Shown here in pieces: positions 44,715 through 54,514 of a stretch of 64,000 nucleotides of DNA (positions are counted from its first letter, which is position 1; each line of letters begins with the position of its first letter). The position numbers and the translations under genes are program-made. The stretch is from Pseudomonas ceruminis (lineage in GTDB: Bacteria; Pseudomonadota; Gammaproteobacteria; Pseudomonadales; Pseudomonadaceae), in assembly GCF_021602025.1 (NCBI RefSeq), contig NZ_BQHW01000001.1, positions 1-64,000 of the forward strand, given 5' to 3'. The notes under the pieces were generated by a model, which saw only the letters and a program-made list of their open reading frames with translations, was not told where the DNA came from and searched no databases.

Positions 44715-44736
44715 AGTTCGATTATGATCGAACTAT
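44713..44736. promoter_or_regulatory. Perfect 10-bp inverted repeat operator between arsR-type gene and xenA
   Basis: ATAGTTCGAT-TATG-ATCGAACTAT is a perfect palindrome with a 4-bp centre, typical for a dimeric winged-helix repressor. It overlaps the repressor start codon and ends 27 bp before the xenA ATG, so binding would block both divergent transcripts. Confidence 0.75.
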
Positions 44737-44763
44737 CGTATTCAGATGAACCGGAGTCTTTCC

Positions 44764-45855
44764 ATGTCCGCACTGTTCCAACCCTATACCCTCAAGGACG
44801 TCACCCTGCGCAACCGCATCGCCATTCCGCCGATGTGCCAGTACATGGCCGAGGACGGCATGATCAACGACTGGCACCATGTGCACCTGGCCGGTCTGGC
44901 CCGTGGCGGGGCCGGTTTGGTGGTGGTCGAAGCCACCGCAGTATCGCCTGAAGGGCGGATCACCCCGGGTTGTGCCGGGATCTGGAGTGATGCCCATGCC
45001 CAGGCCTTCGTGCCGGTGGTGCAGGCGATCAAGGCCGCAGGTTCGGTGCCAGGCATCCAGATTGCCCACGCCGGGCGCAAGGCCAGCGCCAATCGCCCGT
45101 GGGAGGGGGACGACCACATTGCCGCCGACGACGCCCGTGGCTGGGAAACCATCGCCCCGTCGGCCATCGCCTTTGGTGCTCACTTGCCCAAAGTGCCGCG
45201 TGAAATGACGCTGGACGACATCGCCCGGGTCAAGCAGGATTTCGTCGACGCCGCCCGCCGTGCGCGTGATGCCGGCTTCGAATGGATCGAGCTGCACTTC
45301 GCCCATGGTTACCTGGGGCAAAGCTTCTTCTCTGAGCATTCCAACCAGCGCACCGACGCCTACGGTGGCAACGTTGAGAATCGCAGCCGCTTCCTGCTGG
45401 AAACCCTGGCGGCCGTACGCGAGGTCTGGCCGGAAAACCTGCCGCTGACCGCGCGTTTCGGGGTGCTGGAATACGACGGTCGCGACGAGCAGACCCTGGA
45501 AGAATCCATCGAGCTGGCGCGTCGCTTCAAGGCGGGTGGCCTGGACTTGCTGAGTGTCAGCGTAGGCTTCACCATCCCCGACACCAATATCCCGTGGGGC
45601 CCAGCCTTCATGGGGCCGATCGCCGAACGCGTGCGCCGCGAAGCGGACCTGCCCGTGACCTCGGCATGGGGCTTTGGTACGCCGCAGTTGGCGGAAGGGG
45701 CACTGCAGGCCAACCAGCTCGATTTGGTATCGGTGGGGCGCGCCCATCTGGCCGACCCGCACTGGGCCTATTTCGCTGCCAAGGAGCTGGGCGTGGATAA
45801 AGCGTCCTGGACCTTGCCCGCACCGTATGCGCATTGGCTTGAGCGTTACCGCTGA
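44764..45855 (+). CDS. xenA: Xenobiotic reductase A (old yellow enzyme family)
   Basis: FMN-dependent NADPH oxidoreductase of the OYE family, 363 residues, the known XenA length. It reduces activated C=C bonds (enones, coumarins) and nitrate esters such as nitroglycerin. Cys25 in PPMCQYM is the flavin-tuning cysteine of XenA/YqjM; GIQIAHAGRKAS supplies the substrate histidine, and HFAHGYLGQSFFSEHSN is a family hallmark. The start ATG 44764 follows CCGGAG; the in-frame ATG 44746 lacks a site. It is controlled by the adjacent ArsR-type repressor and its operator. Confidence 0.94.
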   Translation: MSALFQPYTLKDVTLRNRIAIPPMCQYMAEDGMINDWHHVHLAGLARGGAGLVVVEATAVSPEGRITPGCAGIWSDAHAQAFVPVVQAIKAAGSVPGIQIAHAGRKASANRPWEGDDHIAADDARGWETIAPSAIAFGAHLPKVPREMTLDDIARVKQDFVDAARRARDAGFEWIELHFAHGYLGQSFFSEHSNQRTDAYGGNVENRSRFLLETLAAVREVWPENLPLTARFGVLEYDGRDEQTLEESIELARRFKAGGLDLLSVSVGFTIPDTNIPWGPAFMGPIAERVRREADLPVTSAWGFGTPQLAEGALQANQLDLVSVGRAHLADPHWAYFAAKELGVDKASWTLPAPYAHWLERYR

Positions 45856-45927
45856 GGGTGATCCCCGGTGCCAACCATGGTGCACTTGCTCTGGGCATCG
45901 CCTTGAGGGCCGCACAGCGGCCCTGTT

Positions 45928-47178
45928 TCAAAATCGATCCAGCCGATAGGCCTTCACCTCGGCACCAGGTTCCCGCTCAGCCAACCGCCCCAGCCATTGC
46001 GCCGTCACCGCCGCCTGGGTCAACCCCAAGTGCTGATGCCCGAACGCAAGCAGCACCCGCCCATCGCACACCCGATCGATGACCGGCAATGAATCGGGCA
46101 GTGAAGGCCGCAGGCCCATCCACGGGGTTGCGCCCTCGGCATCCAGGTCCCGCTGGAACAAACCCTTGCTCAAACGGTGCAACTGCCAAGCGCGCTGCAT
46201 GCTTGGCGGTGCATCGAGCCCGGCGAACTCCACGGTGCCGGCCAGGCGCAAACCGTCGGCCATCGGTGTCATGATGAACTTGCGCTCCAGCGACGTGACG
46301 GCAAACGGCAGGCGCTGGCTTTCCCTCGGCAACATCAGGTGATAACCACGTTCGGTGTCCAGCGGTACGCGTTTGCCGGTAAGGGCCTGGGTCAGGTGCG
46401 CAGAGTGGGCGCCGCAGCTGATCAGCACCTGGCGCGCGTGGAACGTGCCCTGGTCGCTGCTCAACGTGACGCCTTGGCCATGCAGATGTCCCCCGTTGAC
46501 CTGTGCCTGGACGAAGCGTACGCCGTTGGCCTGGGCTGCCTCGAACAGTTCGCAGACCACCCGATATGGGTCCAGAAAGTGCCCAGTACGCGGGAAGAAC
46601 AGCCCACCCCGGATCGACGGGCTCAATTGCGCTGCTGCAGCGCTGACACTGGCGGCCGACCAGAACTCCACCGGCACCCCCTGCTGCTGCATGCGTGTTT
46701 GCAACGCGTGCAACGCCTGGTGCGATTCAGGCCGCTCGAACACCAGCAGCGAGCCATCTTCCTTGAACAGGTCACTGCGCCCGATCGAGCCGAGCAAGCG
46801 CTGCCATGCACCCAGGCTGCCTTCGTTGAGCGCGCGGATGCCGGCCACGCTGCGCCGCGATGGCGCCGGCCGCAAGTTGAGCAGTAGCCGGGTAAACCAG
46901 GGCAACGCCTTGGGCAGGTACTTCCAGTCCAGGCGCAGCGGGCCCATCGGGTCGAGCAGCATGCGCGGCAGGCGCTTGAGGATCGTCAGGTCAGCAATTG
47001 GGAACACCTGTTCGGTGGCCAGGTGCCCGGCATTGCCGTAGGAGGCACCGTGGCCGGGTTGCTGGCGGTCGATCAGCAGCACCCGGCGGCCTTGGCGTGC
47101 CAGCTGCAGGGCGCAGGCGACGCCGACGATGCCGGCGCCAACCACGGCGATATCGCTATCAGTAGACACAGCGACCAT
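45928..47178 (-). CDS. FAD-dependent D-amino-acid dehydrogenase (probable D-hydroxyproline dehydrogenase)
   Basis: 416 residues of the DAO/DadA fold. The FAD motif is DIAVVGAGIVGVACALQLARQG, and the C-terminal FAD segment is GRVLLAFGHQHLGLTQA. In the hydroxyproline pathway cis-4-hydroxy-D-proline made by the epimerase is oxidised to pyrroline-4-hydroxy-2-carboxylate by such an enzyme. The assignment to D-hydroxyproline rather than a general D-amino acid comes from the operon: it is the last gene after permease, epimerase, deaminase and semialdehyde dehydrogenase. The start ATG 47178 lies 3 bp from the upstream gene's stop. Confidence 0.86.
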   Translation of the reverse strand: MVAVSTDSDIAVVGAGIVGVACALQLARQGRRVLLIDRQQPGHGASYGNAGHLATEQVFPIADLTILKRLPRMLLDPMGPLRLDWKYLPKALPWFTRLLLNLRPAPSRRSVAGIRALNEGSLGAWQRLLGSIGRSDLFKEDGSLLVFERPESHQALHALQTRMQQQGVPVEFWSAASVSAAAAQLSPSIRGGLFFPRTGHFLDPYRVVCELFEAAQANGVRFVQAQVNGGHLHGQGVTLSSDQGTFHARQVLISCGAHSAHLTQALTGKRVPLDTERGYHLMLPRESQRLPFAVTSLERKFIMTPMADGLRLAGTVEFAGLDAPPSMQRAWQLHRLSKGLFQRDLDAEGATPWMGLRPSLPDSLPVIDRVCDGRVLLAFGHQHLGLTQAAVTAQWLGRLAEREPGAEVKAYRLDRF

Positions 47179-47181
47179 GGC

Positions 47182-48747
47182 TCAGCGTTCCCGCCTGCCG
47201 TCGAGCAAACGTTGCAGGTGCAACGGGTTGCCATGCTTCAACGCCTGCGGCAGCAAGGCATCGGGGAAGTCCTGGTAGCACACCGGGCGCAGGAAGCGCA
47301 GGATCGCCGCCGTGCCTACCGAGGTGCTGCGAGCATCGGATGTGGCCGGAAACGGCCCGCCGTGGACCATCGCATCGCACACTTGCACCCCGGTCGGCCA
47401 GCCGTTGACCAGGATGCGCCCGGCCTTGCGCTCAAGGGTGGGCAGCAGATTGCGTGCACTGTCGATATCGCCATCGTCCAGTTGCAGGGTAGCGGTCAAT
47501 TGCCCTTCCAGGTGCTCGGCTACCTGGCGGACCTGCTCGTCGCTTTCGCAGGTGACCACCAGCGAAGCGGCGCCAAACACTTCAGCTTGTAGTGCAGGGT
47601 CGGCCAGGAATGCATCGGCCTGGGTGACGAACAGCTGCGCCTGGCATTGGTTAGGCCCTTGTTGCGGTTGGCCGCTGGCGGCGACCTGGGCGTTGGCGTT
47701 GTTGGCCAGGGCGCCAATACCGGCTTCATAAGCACTGAAAATGCCAGGGGTGAGCATGGTTTGCGCCGGCACTTGCCGTATGTGCTCGCTGGCAGCGGTG
47801 ATGAAGCGCTGCAACGCTGGGCCCTGGCGAGCTATGACCAGGCCGGGGTTGGTGCAGAATTGGCCGGCGCCCTGGGTCAGCGACGCGACGAAGCCCTGCG
47901 CCAGGGCCTCTGCCCGCGCCTGCAAGGCCGCGTCGAACAGGAACACCGGGTTGATCGAGCTCATCTCGGCATAAACCGGTATCGGCTCCGGGCGAGCCTG
48001 GGCAGCCTGGCACAGCGCAAGGCCGCCGCTGCGCGAACCAGTAAAGCCAACGGCCTTGATGCGCGGGTCGCTGACCAGGGCAATGCCCACTTCGCGGCCC
48101 GCGCCATACAGCAGCGAGAATACGCCCTCCGGCAGGCCGCACAACATCACGGCCCGGGCCACTGCCTGGCCGACCAGCTCACTGGTACCGGGGTGTGCGC
48201 CATGGGCCTTGACCACCACCGGGCAGCCGGCTGCCAGGGCCGAGGCGGTGTCGCCACCCGCTACCGAAAAGGCCAGGGGGAAGTTACTGGCGCCAAACAC
48301 TGCCACCGGGCCCAGTGCCACCTGGCGTTGGCGCAGATCGGCGCGGGGCAAGGGTTGGGCGTTGTCGACCCGTACATCAAGCCATTCGCCGCTGCGCACC
48401 ACCCGGGCGAAGGTCCGCAATTGGCCACAGGTACGGCCACGTTCACCTTGGATGCGCGCCTTGGGCAATCCGCTCTCGGCCACGGCGCGGTCGATCAGCA
48501 CCTCGCCCAGTGCTTCGATCTGTTCGGCGATGGTTTCGAGAAATGCAGCGCGTTGTTCAAGCGAGGTTTCGCGGTAGCTGTCGAACGCGGCCCAGGCCAG
48601 TGTGCAGGCCTGGGCCACGTGTTCGCCGGTGGCTCCGGCGTAAGCGGGCTCAAGGGCCAGGTTGGTGGCCGGGTTGATGGCGTGGATCGCTTCGCGGCTG
48701 CCGGTTACGGCATGCTGGCCGATCAGCAGGTTGCCTGTCAGGGTCAT
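47182..48747 (-). CDS. Alpha-ketoglutarate semialdehyde dehydrogenase (2,5-dioxopentanoate dehydrogenase)
   Basis: Oxidises 2,5-dioxopentanoate to 2-oxoglutarate, the last step of hydroxyproline degradation, 521 residues from ATG 48747 ([11 protein letters not shown]). The nucleotide motif is GFTGSRSGG, the general base lies in [11 protein letters not shown], and the nucleophile loop is [12 protein letters not shown]. It is paralogous to the ALDH at 3982-5559, but here the catalytic loop is canonical. A large hairpin (48783-48835) lies upstream, between it and the deaminase gene. Confidence 0.92.
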   Translation of the reverse strand: MTLTGNLLIGQHAVTGSREAIHAINPATNLALEPAYAGATGEHVAQACTLAWAAFDSYRETSLEQRAAFLETIAEQIEALGEVLIDRAVAESGLPKARIQGERGRTCGQLRTFARVVRSGEWLDVRVDNAQPLPRADLRQRQVALGPVAVFGASNFPLAFSVAGGDTASALAAGCPVVVKAHGAHPGTSELVGQAVARAVMLCGLPEGVFSLLYGAGREVGIALVSDPRIKAVGFTGSRSGGLALCQAAQARPEPIPVYAEMSSINPVFLFDAALQARAEALAQGFVASLTQGAGQFCTNPGLVIARQGPALQRFITAASEHIRQVPAQTMLTPGIFSAYEAGIGALANNANAQVAASGQPQQGPNQCQAQLFVTQADAFLADPALQAEVFGAASLVVTCESDEQVRQVAEHLEGQLTATLQLDDGDIDSARNLLPTLERKAGRILVNGWPTGVQVCDAMVHGGPFPATSDARSTSVGTAAILRFLRPVCYQDFPDALLPQALKHGNPLHLQRLLDGRRER

Positions 48748-48782
48748 GGTACGTCCTCTGGAATTGAAGTCGGTATCAAGGG

Positions 48783-48835
48783 GCGCCGCTGCGCCTTTAG
48801 GGGCGGGTGTAGCCGCCCTACAGGCGCAGCGGCGC
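48783..48835. repeat. Long GC-rich hairpin inside the hydroxyproline operon
   Basis: A perfect 14-bp stem (48783-48796 with 48822-48835, GCGCCGCTGCGCCT) encloses a second, smaller GGCGG/CCGCC pairing. It separates the deaminase and semialdehyde dehydrogenase cistrons by 98 bp and may uncouple their expression or protect the upstream mRNA. Confidence 0.6.
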
Positions 48836-48845
48836 GTCCTTGCAA

Positions 48846-49793
48846 TCAGGCCAGGTTCTGTTCGGCGGACCAGCTGGCGTACCAGGTGCGGAACAGCGCG
48901 TACTGCTGCTCGGCGTAGTGACGTTGGGCGTCGGTGAGTGCGTCGGTCTCGTTGAAGTGCAGGGTGTATTCGCTGTCGCCGTTGAGCACCATCAGGTGCT
49001 TGTAATACAGCACCAGGTCGCAACCTTCATCGAACGACGACAGCACTGCCAGCGCCGCCTCCAGCTCACGCGCCAGGCGCCGCGCCCTGGCATCGCCCTT
49101 GGCGGCCTGTTTGCTCAGGCTTACCAGTTGCAGCACTTCACGCGGCAGGGCGTTGCCGATGCCGGTGATGGCACCGGTGGCGTTGCAATTGACGAAGCCA
49201 TGCACCACCTGGGTATCGACGCCGACCATCAAGGTCACGTCGTCGTCCTTGGAGGTGATGTGTTCGGCGGCGTAGCGCAGGTCGGCAGCGCCGCCGAACT
49301 CCTTGAAACCGATCAGGTTGGGGTACTCGCGGCGCAGTTCGAAGAACAGGTCGGCGCGGGTGGCGAAGCCATAGTAGGGGCTGTTGTAGATCACCGCTGG
49401 CAGCTTGGGTGCGGCCTGCAGGATCGCGGCAAAGTGGTGCTTCTGGGCAATCAGCGAGGCGCCGCGCGACAGCACGCGGGGGATGACCATCAGGCCCGCG
49501 GCACCGACCTTGGCCGCATGGGCAGCATGGGCCACGGCCTCACGGGTATTCACTGCCCCGGTGCCGACGATGGTTGGGATGCCCGCGGCCACCAGGCGCG
49601 CCACGCCTTCCTGGCGCTCGGCCTCGGTCAGCAGCGGCCAGTCGCCCATCGACCCGCAGTACACCACGGCGCTCATGCCGGCCTCGATCAGTTGCTGGCC
49701 CTTGCGCACCAGGGCATCGAAGTCCGGTTTACGCTCGGCGGTGCAGGGGGTCATCAGGGCAGGCATGCAGCCGGTGAAGATGTTGTCGCTCAT
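48846..49793 (-). CDS. DapA-family lyase, probable pyrroline-4-hydroxy-2-carboxylate deaminase
   Basis: 315 residues from ATG 49793 ([17 protein letters not shown]) with AAGGAG upstream. The aldolase-like barrel has [26 protein letters not shown] with the active-site tyrosine, and LIGFKEFGG with the Schiff-base lysine. It differs from DapA itself (24458-25345) at the threonine pair, where GSMGD replaces GTTGE. In hydroxyproline clusters this enzyme deaminates pyrroline-4-hydroxy-2-carboxylate to ketoglutarate semialdehyde. Assignment is by family plus operon. Confidence 0.87.
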   Translation of the reverse strand: MSDNIFTGCMPALMTPCTAERKPDFDALVRKGQQLIEAGMSAVVYCGSMGDWPLLTEAERQEGVARLVAAGIPTIVGTGAVNTREAVAHAAHAAKVGAAGLMVIPRVLSRGASLIAQKHHFAAILQAAPKLPAVIYNSPYYGFATRADLFFELRREYPNLIGFKEFGGAADLRYAAEHITSKDDDVTLMVGVDTQVVHGFVNCNATGAITGIGNALPREVLQLVSLSKQAAKGDARARRLARELEAALAVLSSFDEGCDLVLYYKHLMVLNGDSEYTLHFNETDALTDAQRHYAEQQYALFRTWYASWSAEQNLA

Positions 49794-49834
49794 GGGTGTC
49801 ACTCCTTGCTGTGTTCAGTAGAGAAAAGGCCGGG

Positions 49835-50761
49835 TCAGATGCCCCAGGCGAACGGGTCCTGCTCGTCGATCAGCAGGGTGCTGTCGGCGGTCATGTAGGC
49901 GCGGCCGGTGATGAACGGGCGGATATGCTCGCCTTCACGCAGGTAGCGGCCATGGAACTGGCTGCCGGTGATGCTGGCCTGGATCCAGGTCTGGCCCTCG
50001 CCGAGCTTGCCGTCGGCGGCTAGACAGGCCAGCTTGGCACTGGTGCCGGTGCCGCAGGGCGAGCGGTCATAGGCCTTGCCCGGGCACATGACGAAGTTGC
50101 GGCTGTCGGCCTCGGGGTCATCGGCAAACAGCTCGACATGGTCGATCAGCGCGCCGTTTTCACCGGTGATGCCCTGGGCTTCAAGGGCCTTGAGCATCGC
50201 CCAGGTGTATTCGGTAAGGGCCTCGCGGTTATCCAGCTCGATGCGTTGGCCGTGTTCGGACACCAGGAAGAACCAGTTGCCCCCCCAGGCGATGTCGCCG
50301 TGCACCACGCCATGGCCCGGCACCTCGACGGCCACCTGCTGGCGGTAGCGGTAGGCCGGTACATTGCCGACAGTGACCGCGCCGTCTGCATGCAGGGTGG
50401 CGGTTACTGGGCCGACCGGGGTATCGATCCTGTGCTCGCCCGGCTCGATCAAGCCCAGATGCTGCAGCGAGGCGACCAAGCCGATGGTGCCGTGACCGCA
50501 CATGTTCAAGTAGCCGGCATTGTTGAAGAAGATCACCCCGCAGGTGGCGCCTTCAGACACCGGCGCGCAGTACAGGGCGCCCACCTGCACATCGTTGCCG
50601 CGTGGCTCCAGCAGGCAGGCGCGGCGCCATGGGTCGTGCAGCTCGCGCAGTTCGTCGCGCTGCTCGGCCATGCTGCGGCCATGCAGCTGTGGGAAGCCTT
50701 TGATCACCAGACGGGTCGGTTCACCGCCGGTATGCGAGTCGATGACGTGAACGTGTTTCAT
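49835..50761 (-). CDS. 4-hydroxyproline epimerase
   Basis: Epimerises trans-4-hydroxy-L-proline to cis-4-hydroxy-D-proline without cofactor, 308 residues. The two catalytic cysteines are Cys88 (NMCGHGTIG) and Cys236 ([10 protein letters not shown]), the exact numbering I recall for the P. putida enzyme. The N terminus [17 protein letters not shown] is typical. A start four codons upstream (ATG 50773) is possible. It is the first catabolic gene after the permease. Confidence 0.94.
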   Translation of the reverse strand: MKHVHVIDSHTGGEPTRLVIKGFPQLHGRSMAEQRDELRELHDPWRRACLLEPRGNDVQVGALYCAPVSEGATCGVIFFNNAGYLNMCGHGTIGLVASLQHLGLIEPGEHRIDTPVGPVTATLHADGAVTVGNVPAYRYRQQVAVEVPGHGVVHGDIAWGGNWFFLVSEHGQRIELDNREALTEYTWAMLKALEAQGITGENGALIDHVELFADDPEADSRNFVMCPGKAYDRSPCGTGTSAKLACLAADGKLGEGQTWIQASITGSQFHGRYLREGEHIRPFITGRAYMTADSTLLIDEQDPFAWGI

Positions 50762-50783
50762 GGGCATGTCCATTCCAGAGGGG

Positions 50784-52400
50784 TCAGGAGGCGATGGCGG
50801 CAGGGTGCTGGCCACTGTAGGGGGCGCCGGTGGCTTCGCTTTCGTCCTCACCCTCCAGCCGCACCAGGTGGGCAGGCACGCCGGTGGCGGCACCCCAGTA
50901 GTAGATGCACAGGGCGCAGACGGCGACGGCGACGGTGTCGAACGGGTGGCCGATGACACCCAGGCCGCCGAAGCTGCCAAGCCAGGAGAGCAGGATGGTG
51001 ACGGCGTAGAAACCGATCAGCCAGGCGCAGGAGCGCACTTGCTGGGCCAGCGACAGGTGCTGGGTCGGTACGAAACGGCCACACAGCAGGTACAGCACGA
51101 ACATCACGATCTGCAGGGCCAGCAGCCACGACACGGTATTCCAGCCGGACCAGTACACGATCAGTGCGGCGATGATGAAGGACAGTGGGCCAAGCACGCC
51201 CATGCCCTTGACTCGGAACGGGCGTGGCATGTCGGGTGCATTGCGGCGCAGGGCGGCGACGGTGACCGGAGCCACGGCGTAGCTGAGCACCAGGGCCGCC
51301 GACACCACGTTGATCAGTGCTTCCCAGGAAGGGAATGGCAGGGTCCAGAACACCGCCAGGCCGAAGGTCAACCACAGCGCCGGGCGGGGGATGCCGGACT
51401 GCTCATCGATGCGGGTGAAATACCTGAAGAAGGTGCCGGTCTGCGCCCAGCCGTAGACCACGCGCGGGGTGGCGTTCATGTAGATGTTGCCGCAGCCGCT
51501 GGGCGAGATCACGGCATCGGCCACTACCAGGTAGGCCAGCCAGCCCACCCCCAGCGCCAGGGCGATGTCACGGTAGGGCAGGGCCAGTTCCTGGGTCACT
51601 GCGGCCCAGCCGTTGGTCAGCATGTGGGTCGGTACGCTGCCGAGGAAGGCCAGTTGCAACAGGGCGTAGATGGCGGTGGAAAGCAGCACCGAGAGGATCA
51701 GCGCGATGGGGATGGTGCGCTGCGGGTTCTTCACTTCGCTGGCCACCGAAATGATCGGCGTCAGCCCCAGGTAGGCGAAAATGATACCGCCGGCCGACAC
51801 GGCCATTTCCACGCCGGACATCCCGAACGGGGCGAAGCCGTGGACTTCGAAGTTCTCCGGTTTGAAGAACGTGAACAGCACGCCGATCACCAGCAACGGC
51901 ACGATGAACTTGAACACGCTGACCAGGTTGTTGGCCTTGGCGAAGGTCTTGACGCTGCGATAGTTGAGCAGGAAGAACAGCCCCAGCAGGGCGAACTGCA
52001 CCAGCCAGCCGAGCACCGTCGGGTCGCTGGACCCGGTCTTGGTCAGTGCTGGAAACCAGGCGGCGGCGTACTGGCGCGAGGCAACCACTTCGATGGCGAT
52101 CAGGCTGGAAAAGGCGATCAGCGTGATGAAGCCCATCAGGTAGCCAAGCAGCGGGCCGTGGGAGTACACCGGGTAGCGCACCACACCACCGGCGCGGGGC
52201 AGGGCGGCGCCGAGTTCGCAATAGACGATACCCAGCAACAGCACGGCAAAACCGCCGAGGAACCAGGAAAGGATACCGGCCGGGCCGGCGATAGCCGAGA
52301 CATGGCTGGCGGCGAACAGCCAGCCGGAGCCGAAGATGGCACCAAGGCCGATGAAGGTGAGGTCGAGCAATGACAGCTGTTTCTTGAATTTGCCTGACAT
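50784..52400 (-). CDS. APC-superfamily amino acid permease (probable hydroxyproline importer)
   Basis: 538 residues with 12-14 membrane helices. [24 protein letters not shown] is the APC first-helix glycine motif, followed by [25 protein letters not shown]. It is longer than the PuuP-like permeases in this window and belongs to a different APC subgroup. As first gene of the hydroxyproline operon it is likely the uptake system for hydroxyproline. Its start (ATG 52400) faces the AraC regulator over a 317-bp gap. Confidence 0.87.
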   Translation of the reverse strand: MSGKFKKQLSLLDLTFIGLGAIFGSGWLFAASHVSAIAGPAGILSWFLGGFAVLLLGIVYCELGAALPRAGGVVRYPVYSHGPLLGYLMGFITLIAFSSLIAIEVVASRQYAAAWFPALTKTGSSDPTVLGWLVQFALLGLFFLLNYRSVKTFAKANNLVSVFKFIVPLLVIGVLFTFFKPENFEVHGFAPFGMSGVEMAVSAGGIIFAYLGLTPIISVASEVKNPQRTIPIALILSVLLSTAIYALLQLAFLGSVPTHMLTNGWAAVTQELALPYRDIALALGVGWLAYLVVADAVISPSGCGNIYMNATPRVVYGWAQTGTFFRYFTRIDEQSGIPRPALWLTFGLAVFWTLPFPSWEALINVVSAALVLSYAVAPVTVAALRRNAPDMPRPFRVKGMGVLGPLSFIIAALIVYWSGWNTVSWLLALQIVMFVLYLLCGRFVPTQHLSLAQQVRSCAWLIGFYAVTILLSWLGSFGGLGVIGHPFDTVAVAVCALCIYYWGAATGVPAHLVRLEGEDESEATGAPYSGQHPAAIAS

Positions 52401-52717
52401 GGGGGAGCGCCTTTTTGTAGGTTTTGGATAGGCAGGTCTGATGTCACGAGGTGCGGCTTTCTGGGCCGCGCTCTTGTAGGTCCTGGGCGGCTTGCGTGGG
52501 GCATAGAGTGGACCGATCAGGGCGGCGGTTCTTGATGGTTTTCTGCAGGGGGAATGACGAAATCGGCACAGTTGCAGAAAAGCACTGGCGGCGAGGTGGC
52601 TTTGCTGGATAGGCTGAAGGCCGCACTGTGCAAGGGCTGCAGCTGTTCGACGGCAGTCACGGCGCGTTCGCCGAGTTGCCCGTTAAAGCGCCAACGGCTT
52701 CAACCAAGAGAATCGAG
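52401..52717. promoter_or_regulatory. Divergent control region of the hydroxyproline cluster
   Basis: 317 bp without a credible gene between the permease and the AraC-type regulator. A 9-bp perfect inverted repeat TTTTCTGCA / TGCAGAAAA (52539-52547 and 52573-52581, 25 bp apart) lies near its middle and is the best candidate for a regulator-binding site. No convincing core promoter is called. Confidence 0.45.
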
Positions 52718-53500
52718 ATGACACCAGATCCCCTGGCAACCCTGTATCAGTCCCTCGATCAGCAGCGCCCCGCCACCCTCGAGGCGCTGCTGGCCGGCGT
52801 AGCCCTGCTGCTGCCGATCCTCGACGCCATCCCCAACGCCGCGATCTTCATCAAGGACCCCGACGCTCGCTATGTGCTGGCCAACAACACGCTGGTCCAA
52901 CGCTGTGGCCTCAAGCGTCTGCAGCCGTTGCTGGGCAAGACCAGCGCCGAGGTGTTCCCTGCGCAATTGGGCCCCGGCTACACCGAGCAGGACCGCCGCG
53001 TGCTCAAGGATGGGCTGGTGCTGGAAGACCAGCTGGAACTGCACCTGTACGGCAGCCGCGAACCAGGCTGGTGCCTGACGCACAAGCGCCCGTTGTACAA
53101 CCCGGCAGGCCAGATCATCGGTCTGGTGGGGATCTCCGTCGACGTGCAGTCAGCCGCCGACACCCATCCCGCCTACCAGCGCCTGGCCGCAGTGGACGAA
53201 CATATTCGTCGGCACTTTCATCAGCCCATCAGCATGGGGGAGTTGACCCGTATCGCCGGGATCTCCGTGGCGCAACTTGAGCGCTACTGCAAACGGGTGT
53301 TCCACCTCACGCCACGGCAAATGATCCACAAGGCCCGCCTGGAGCAGGCCCATCGGCTATTGCATTCGGAGCTGCCCATCACCGAGGTCGCGCTGCGGTG
53401 CGGCTACACCGACCACAGCGCGTTCAGCCGGCAGTTCAAGCAGTTGACCGGCTTCACACCCAGGCAGTATCGCCAGGCGACAGCCGTTCAGTCGGCTTGA
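52718..53500 (+). CDS. PAS-domain AraC-family regulator of the hydroxyproline cluster
   Basis: 260 residues from ATG 52718 (MTPDPLATLYQSL). The N-terminal half is a PAS-type sensor (PNAAIFIKDPDARYVLANNTLVQRCG ... GQIIGLVGISVDV, about 35-140) in place of the cupin seen in AraC. The C-terminal half (about 150-255) is the double helix-turn-helix AraC DNA-binding domain (ELTRIAGISVAQLERYCKRVF, EVALRCGYTDHSAFSRQFKQLTG). It is divergent from the hydroxyproline permease, so it is probably the hydroxyproline-responsive activator. Confidence 0.87.
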   Translation: MTPDPLATLYQSLDQQRPATLEALLAGVALLLPILDAIPNAAIFIKDPDARYVLANNTLVQRCGLKRLQPLLGKTSAEVFPAQLGPGYTEQDRRVLKDGLVLEDQLELHLYGSREPGWCLTHKRPLYNPAGQIIGLVGISVDVQSAADTHPAYQRLAAVDEHIRRHFHQPISMGELTRIAGISVAQLERYCKRVFHLTPRQMIHKARLEQAHRLLHSELPITEVALRCGYTDHSAFSRQFKQLTGFTPRQYRQATAVQSA

Positions 53501-54375
53501 AACAGCGTGCGTGCCTCGGCGAAGCACTGTTCGGCAAGCGCCGAGCGTGGCTCGCTGCGGCGCAGCAGCAGGCCGACCGGGCTGTGGATGCTGGCGTCGG
53601 TGATGGGGAGGATGCGCATGTGGTCGCTCAACTCCTCCAGCCCGCAATCCAGTGGCATGATCGCGCAGCACACGCCGGTGTTGATGGCCTGGATCAGCTG
53701 GAAGGTCGAATCGCTCTCCAGTACGGCGTTAGGCTCCAGGCTGCGGCTGCGGAAGCTCAAGTCCAGCGACTGACGGTAGTGCATCCCTTTGCTCAGCAGG
53801 CCCAAGGGGAGGCTGCCGAGGTCTTCCCAGCGCAAGCTGTCGGCGGTGAACTGAAAGTGGCGGGTATCATGCAGCAGGCCCATGGTGGTGGTGCCCAGCT
53901 CGATGACTTCGAAGAAGCTGGCGTTGACCTGGTCCAGGTAACAGATGCCCAGGTCAAGCTGGTTGCGGCTCAAACCGTCCATGATCTGCTCGGTGCTGTG
54001 CGAGCTCAGTTGAAACTGCAGTTCGGGGTATTTTTCGCGCAGCGGCAGCAGCAGATGCATGGGGTTGAAGCTGGCCAGTGGCACAGTGCCCAGGCGTAGG
54101 CTGCCGACCACCTGGCCACGGCAGCTGGCGGCCTCGGCCTGTAGGCCGTCGTGGGCGGCGAGCAGGGTGCGGGCCCAGGCCAGGATGCGTTCGCCGGCTT
54201 CGGTGAAGCCTTCAAAGCGCTGGCCACGTTTGACCAGCACCAGGTCCAGTTCGTCCTCCAGGTTGCGTAGGCGCATCGACAGGGTCGGTTGGGTAATATG
54301 GCACAGCGCCGCCGCCTGGCCGAAATGGCGGGTCTGGTCGAGGGCGATGAGGAACTTGAGCTGCTTGATGTCCAT
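53488..54375 (-). CDS. LysR-family transcriptional regulator (molybdoenzyme-linked)
   Basis: 295 residues. The N-terminal winged helix is LKFLIALDQTRHFGQAAALCHITQPTLSMRLRNLEDEL, and the effector domain resembles the OxyR-like branch (GSLRLGTVPLASFNPMHLLLPL). Its stop overlaps the convergent AraC gene end by 13 bp. It is divergent from moaB; a 15-bp motif upstream of moaB recurs upstream of the FdhF/YdeP-type gene, suggesting that this regulator controls a molybdenum-enzyme regulon. Confidence 0.88.
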   Translation of the reverse strand: MDIKQLKFLIALDQTRHFGQAAALCHITQPTLSMRLRNLEDELDLVLVKRGQRFEGFTEAGERILAWARTLLAAHDGLQAEAASCRGQVVGSLRLGTVPLASFNPMHLLLPLREKYPELQFQLSSHSTEQIMDGLSRNQLDLGICYLDQVNASFFEVIELGTTTMGLLHDTRHFQFTADSLRWEDLGSLPLGLLSKGMHYRQSLDLSFRSRSLEPNAVLESDSTFQLIQAINTGVCCAIMPLDCGLEELSDHMRILPITDASIHSPVGLLLRRSEPRSALAEQCFAEARTLFQAD

Positions 54376-54448
54376 GGGCGTGCCTGGGGTCTGGTTGTGC
54401 TGACCTTAACCAAGTCTGCGATAGATGTCATTGATCGGTCGGTATGCG

Positions 54449-54463
54449 ATATCGATTGGACGC
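54449..54463 (+). promoter_or_regulatory. Shared motif upstream of moaB (candidate LysR-activated promoter)
   Basis: ATATCGATTGGACGC occurs here and again at 57149-57163 before the molybdoenzyme gene. It combines a small palindrome (ATATCGAT) with a -35-like TTGGAC, the arrangement expected where a LysR-type activator touches RNA polymerase. Confidence 0.5.
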
Positions 54464-54514
54464 TGGGTAGTTGCCCCTCTAGCGTTGCGACAATGCCCTA
54501 CAAGGAGCTTCATT

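Noticed and set aside
50760-52373. 537-codon plus-strand frame opposite the hydroxyproline permease
   Set aside because: The opposite strand encodes a clear APC permease with membrane helices; this frame is Gly/Gln/His/Asp-rich and has no recognisable domain.
52560-52581. Possible sigma-54 promoter (GGCAC and TTGC elements) upstream of the AraC gene
   Set aside because: The GG and GC doublets are too close together for a -24/-12 promoter, and no enhancer-binding activator is encoded nearby.
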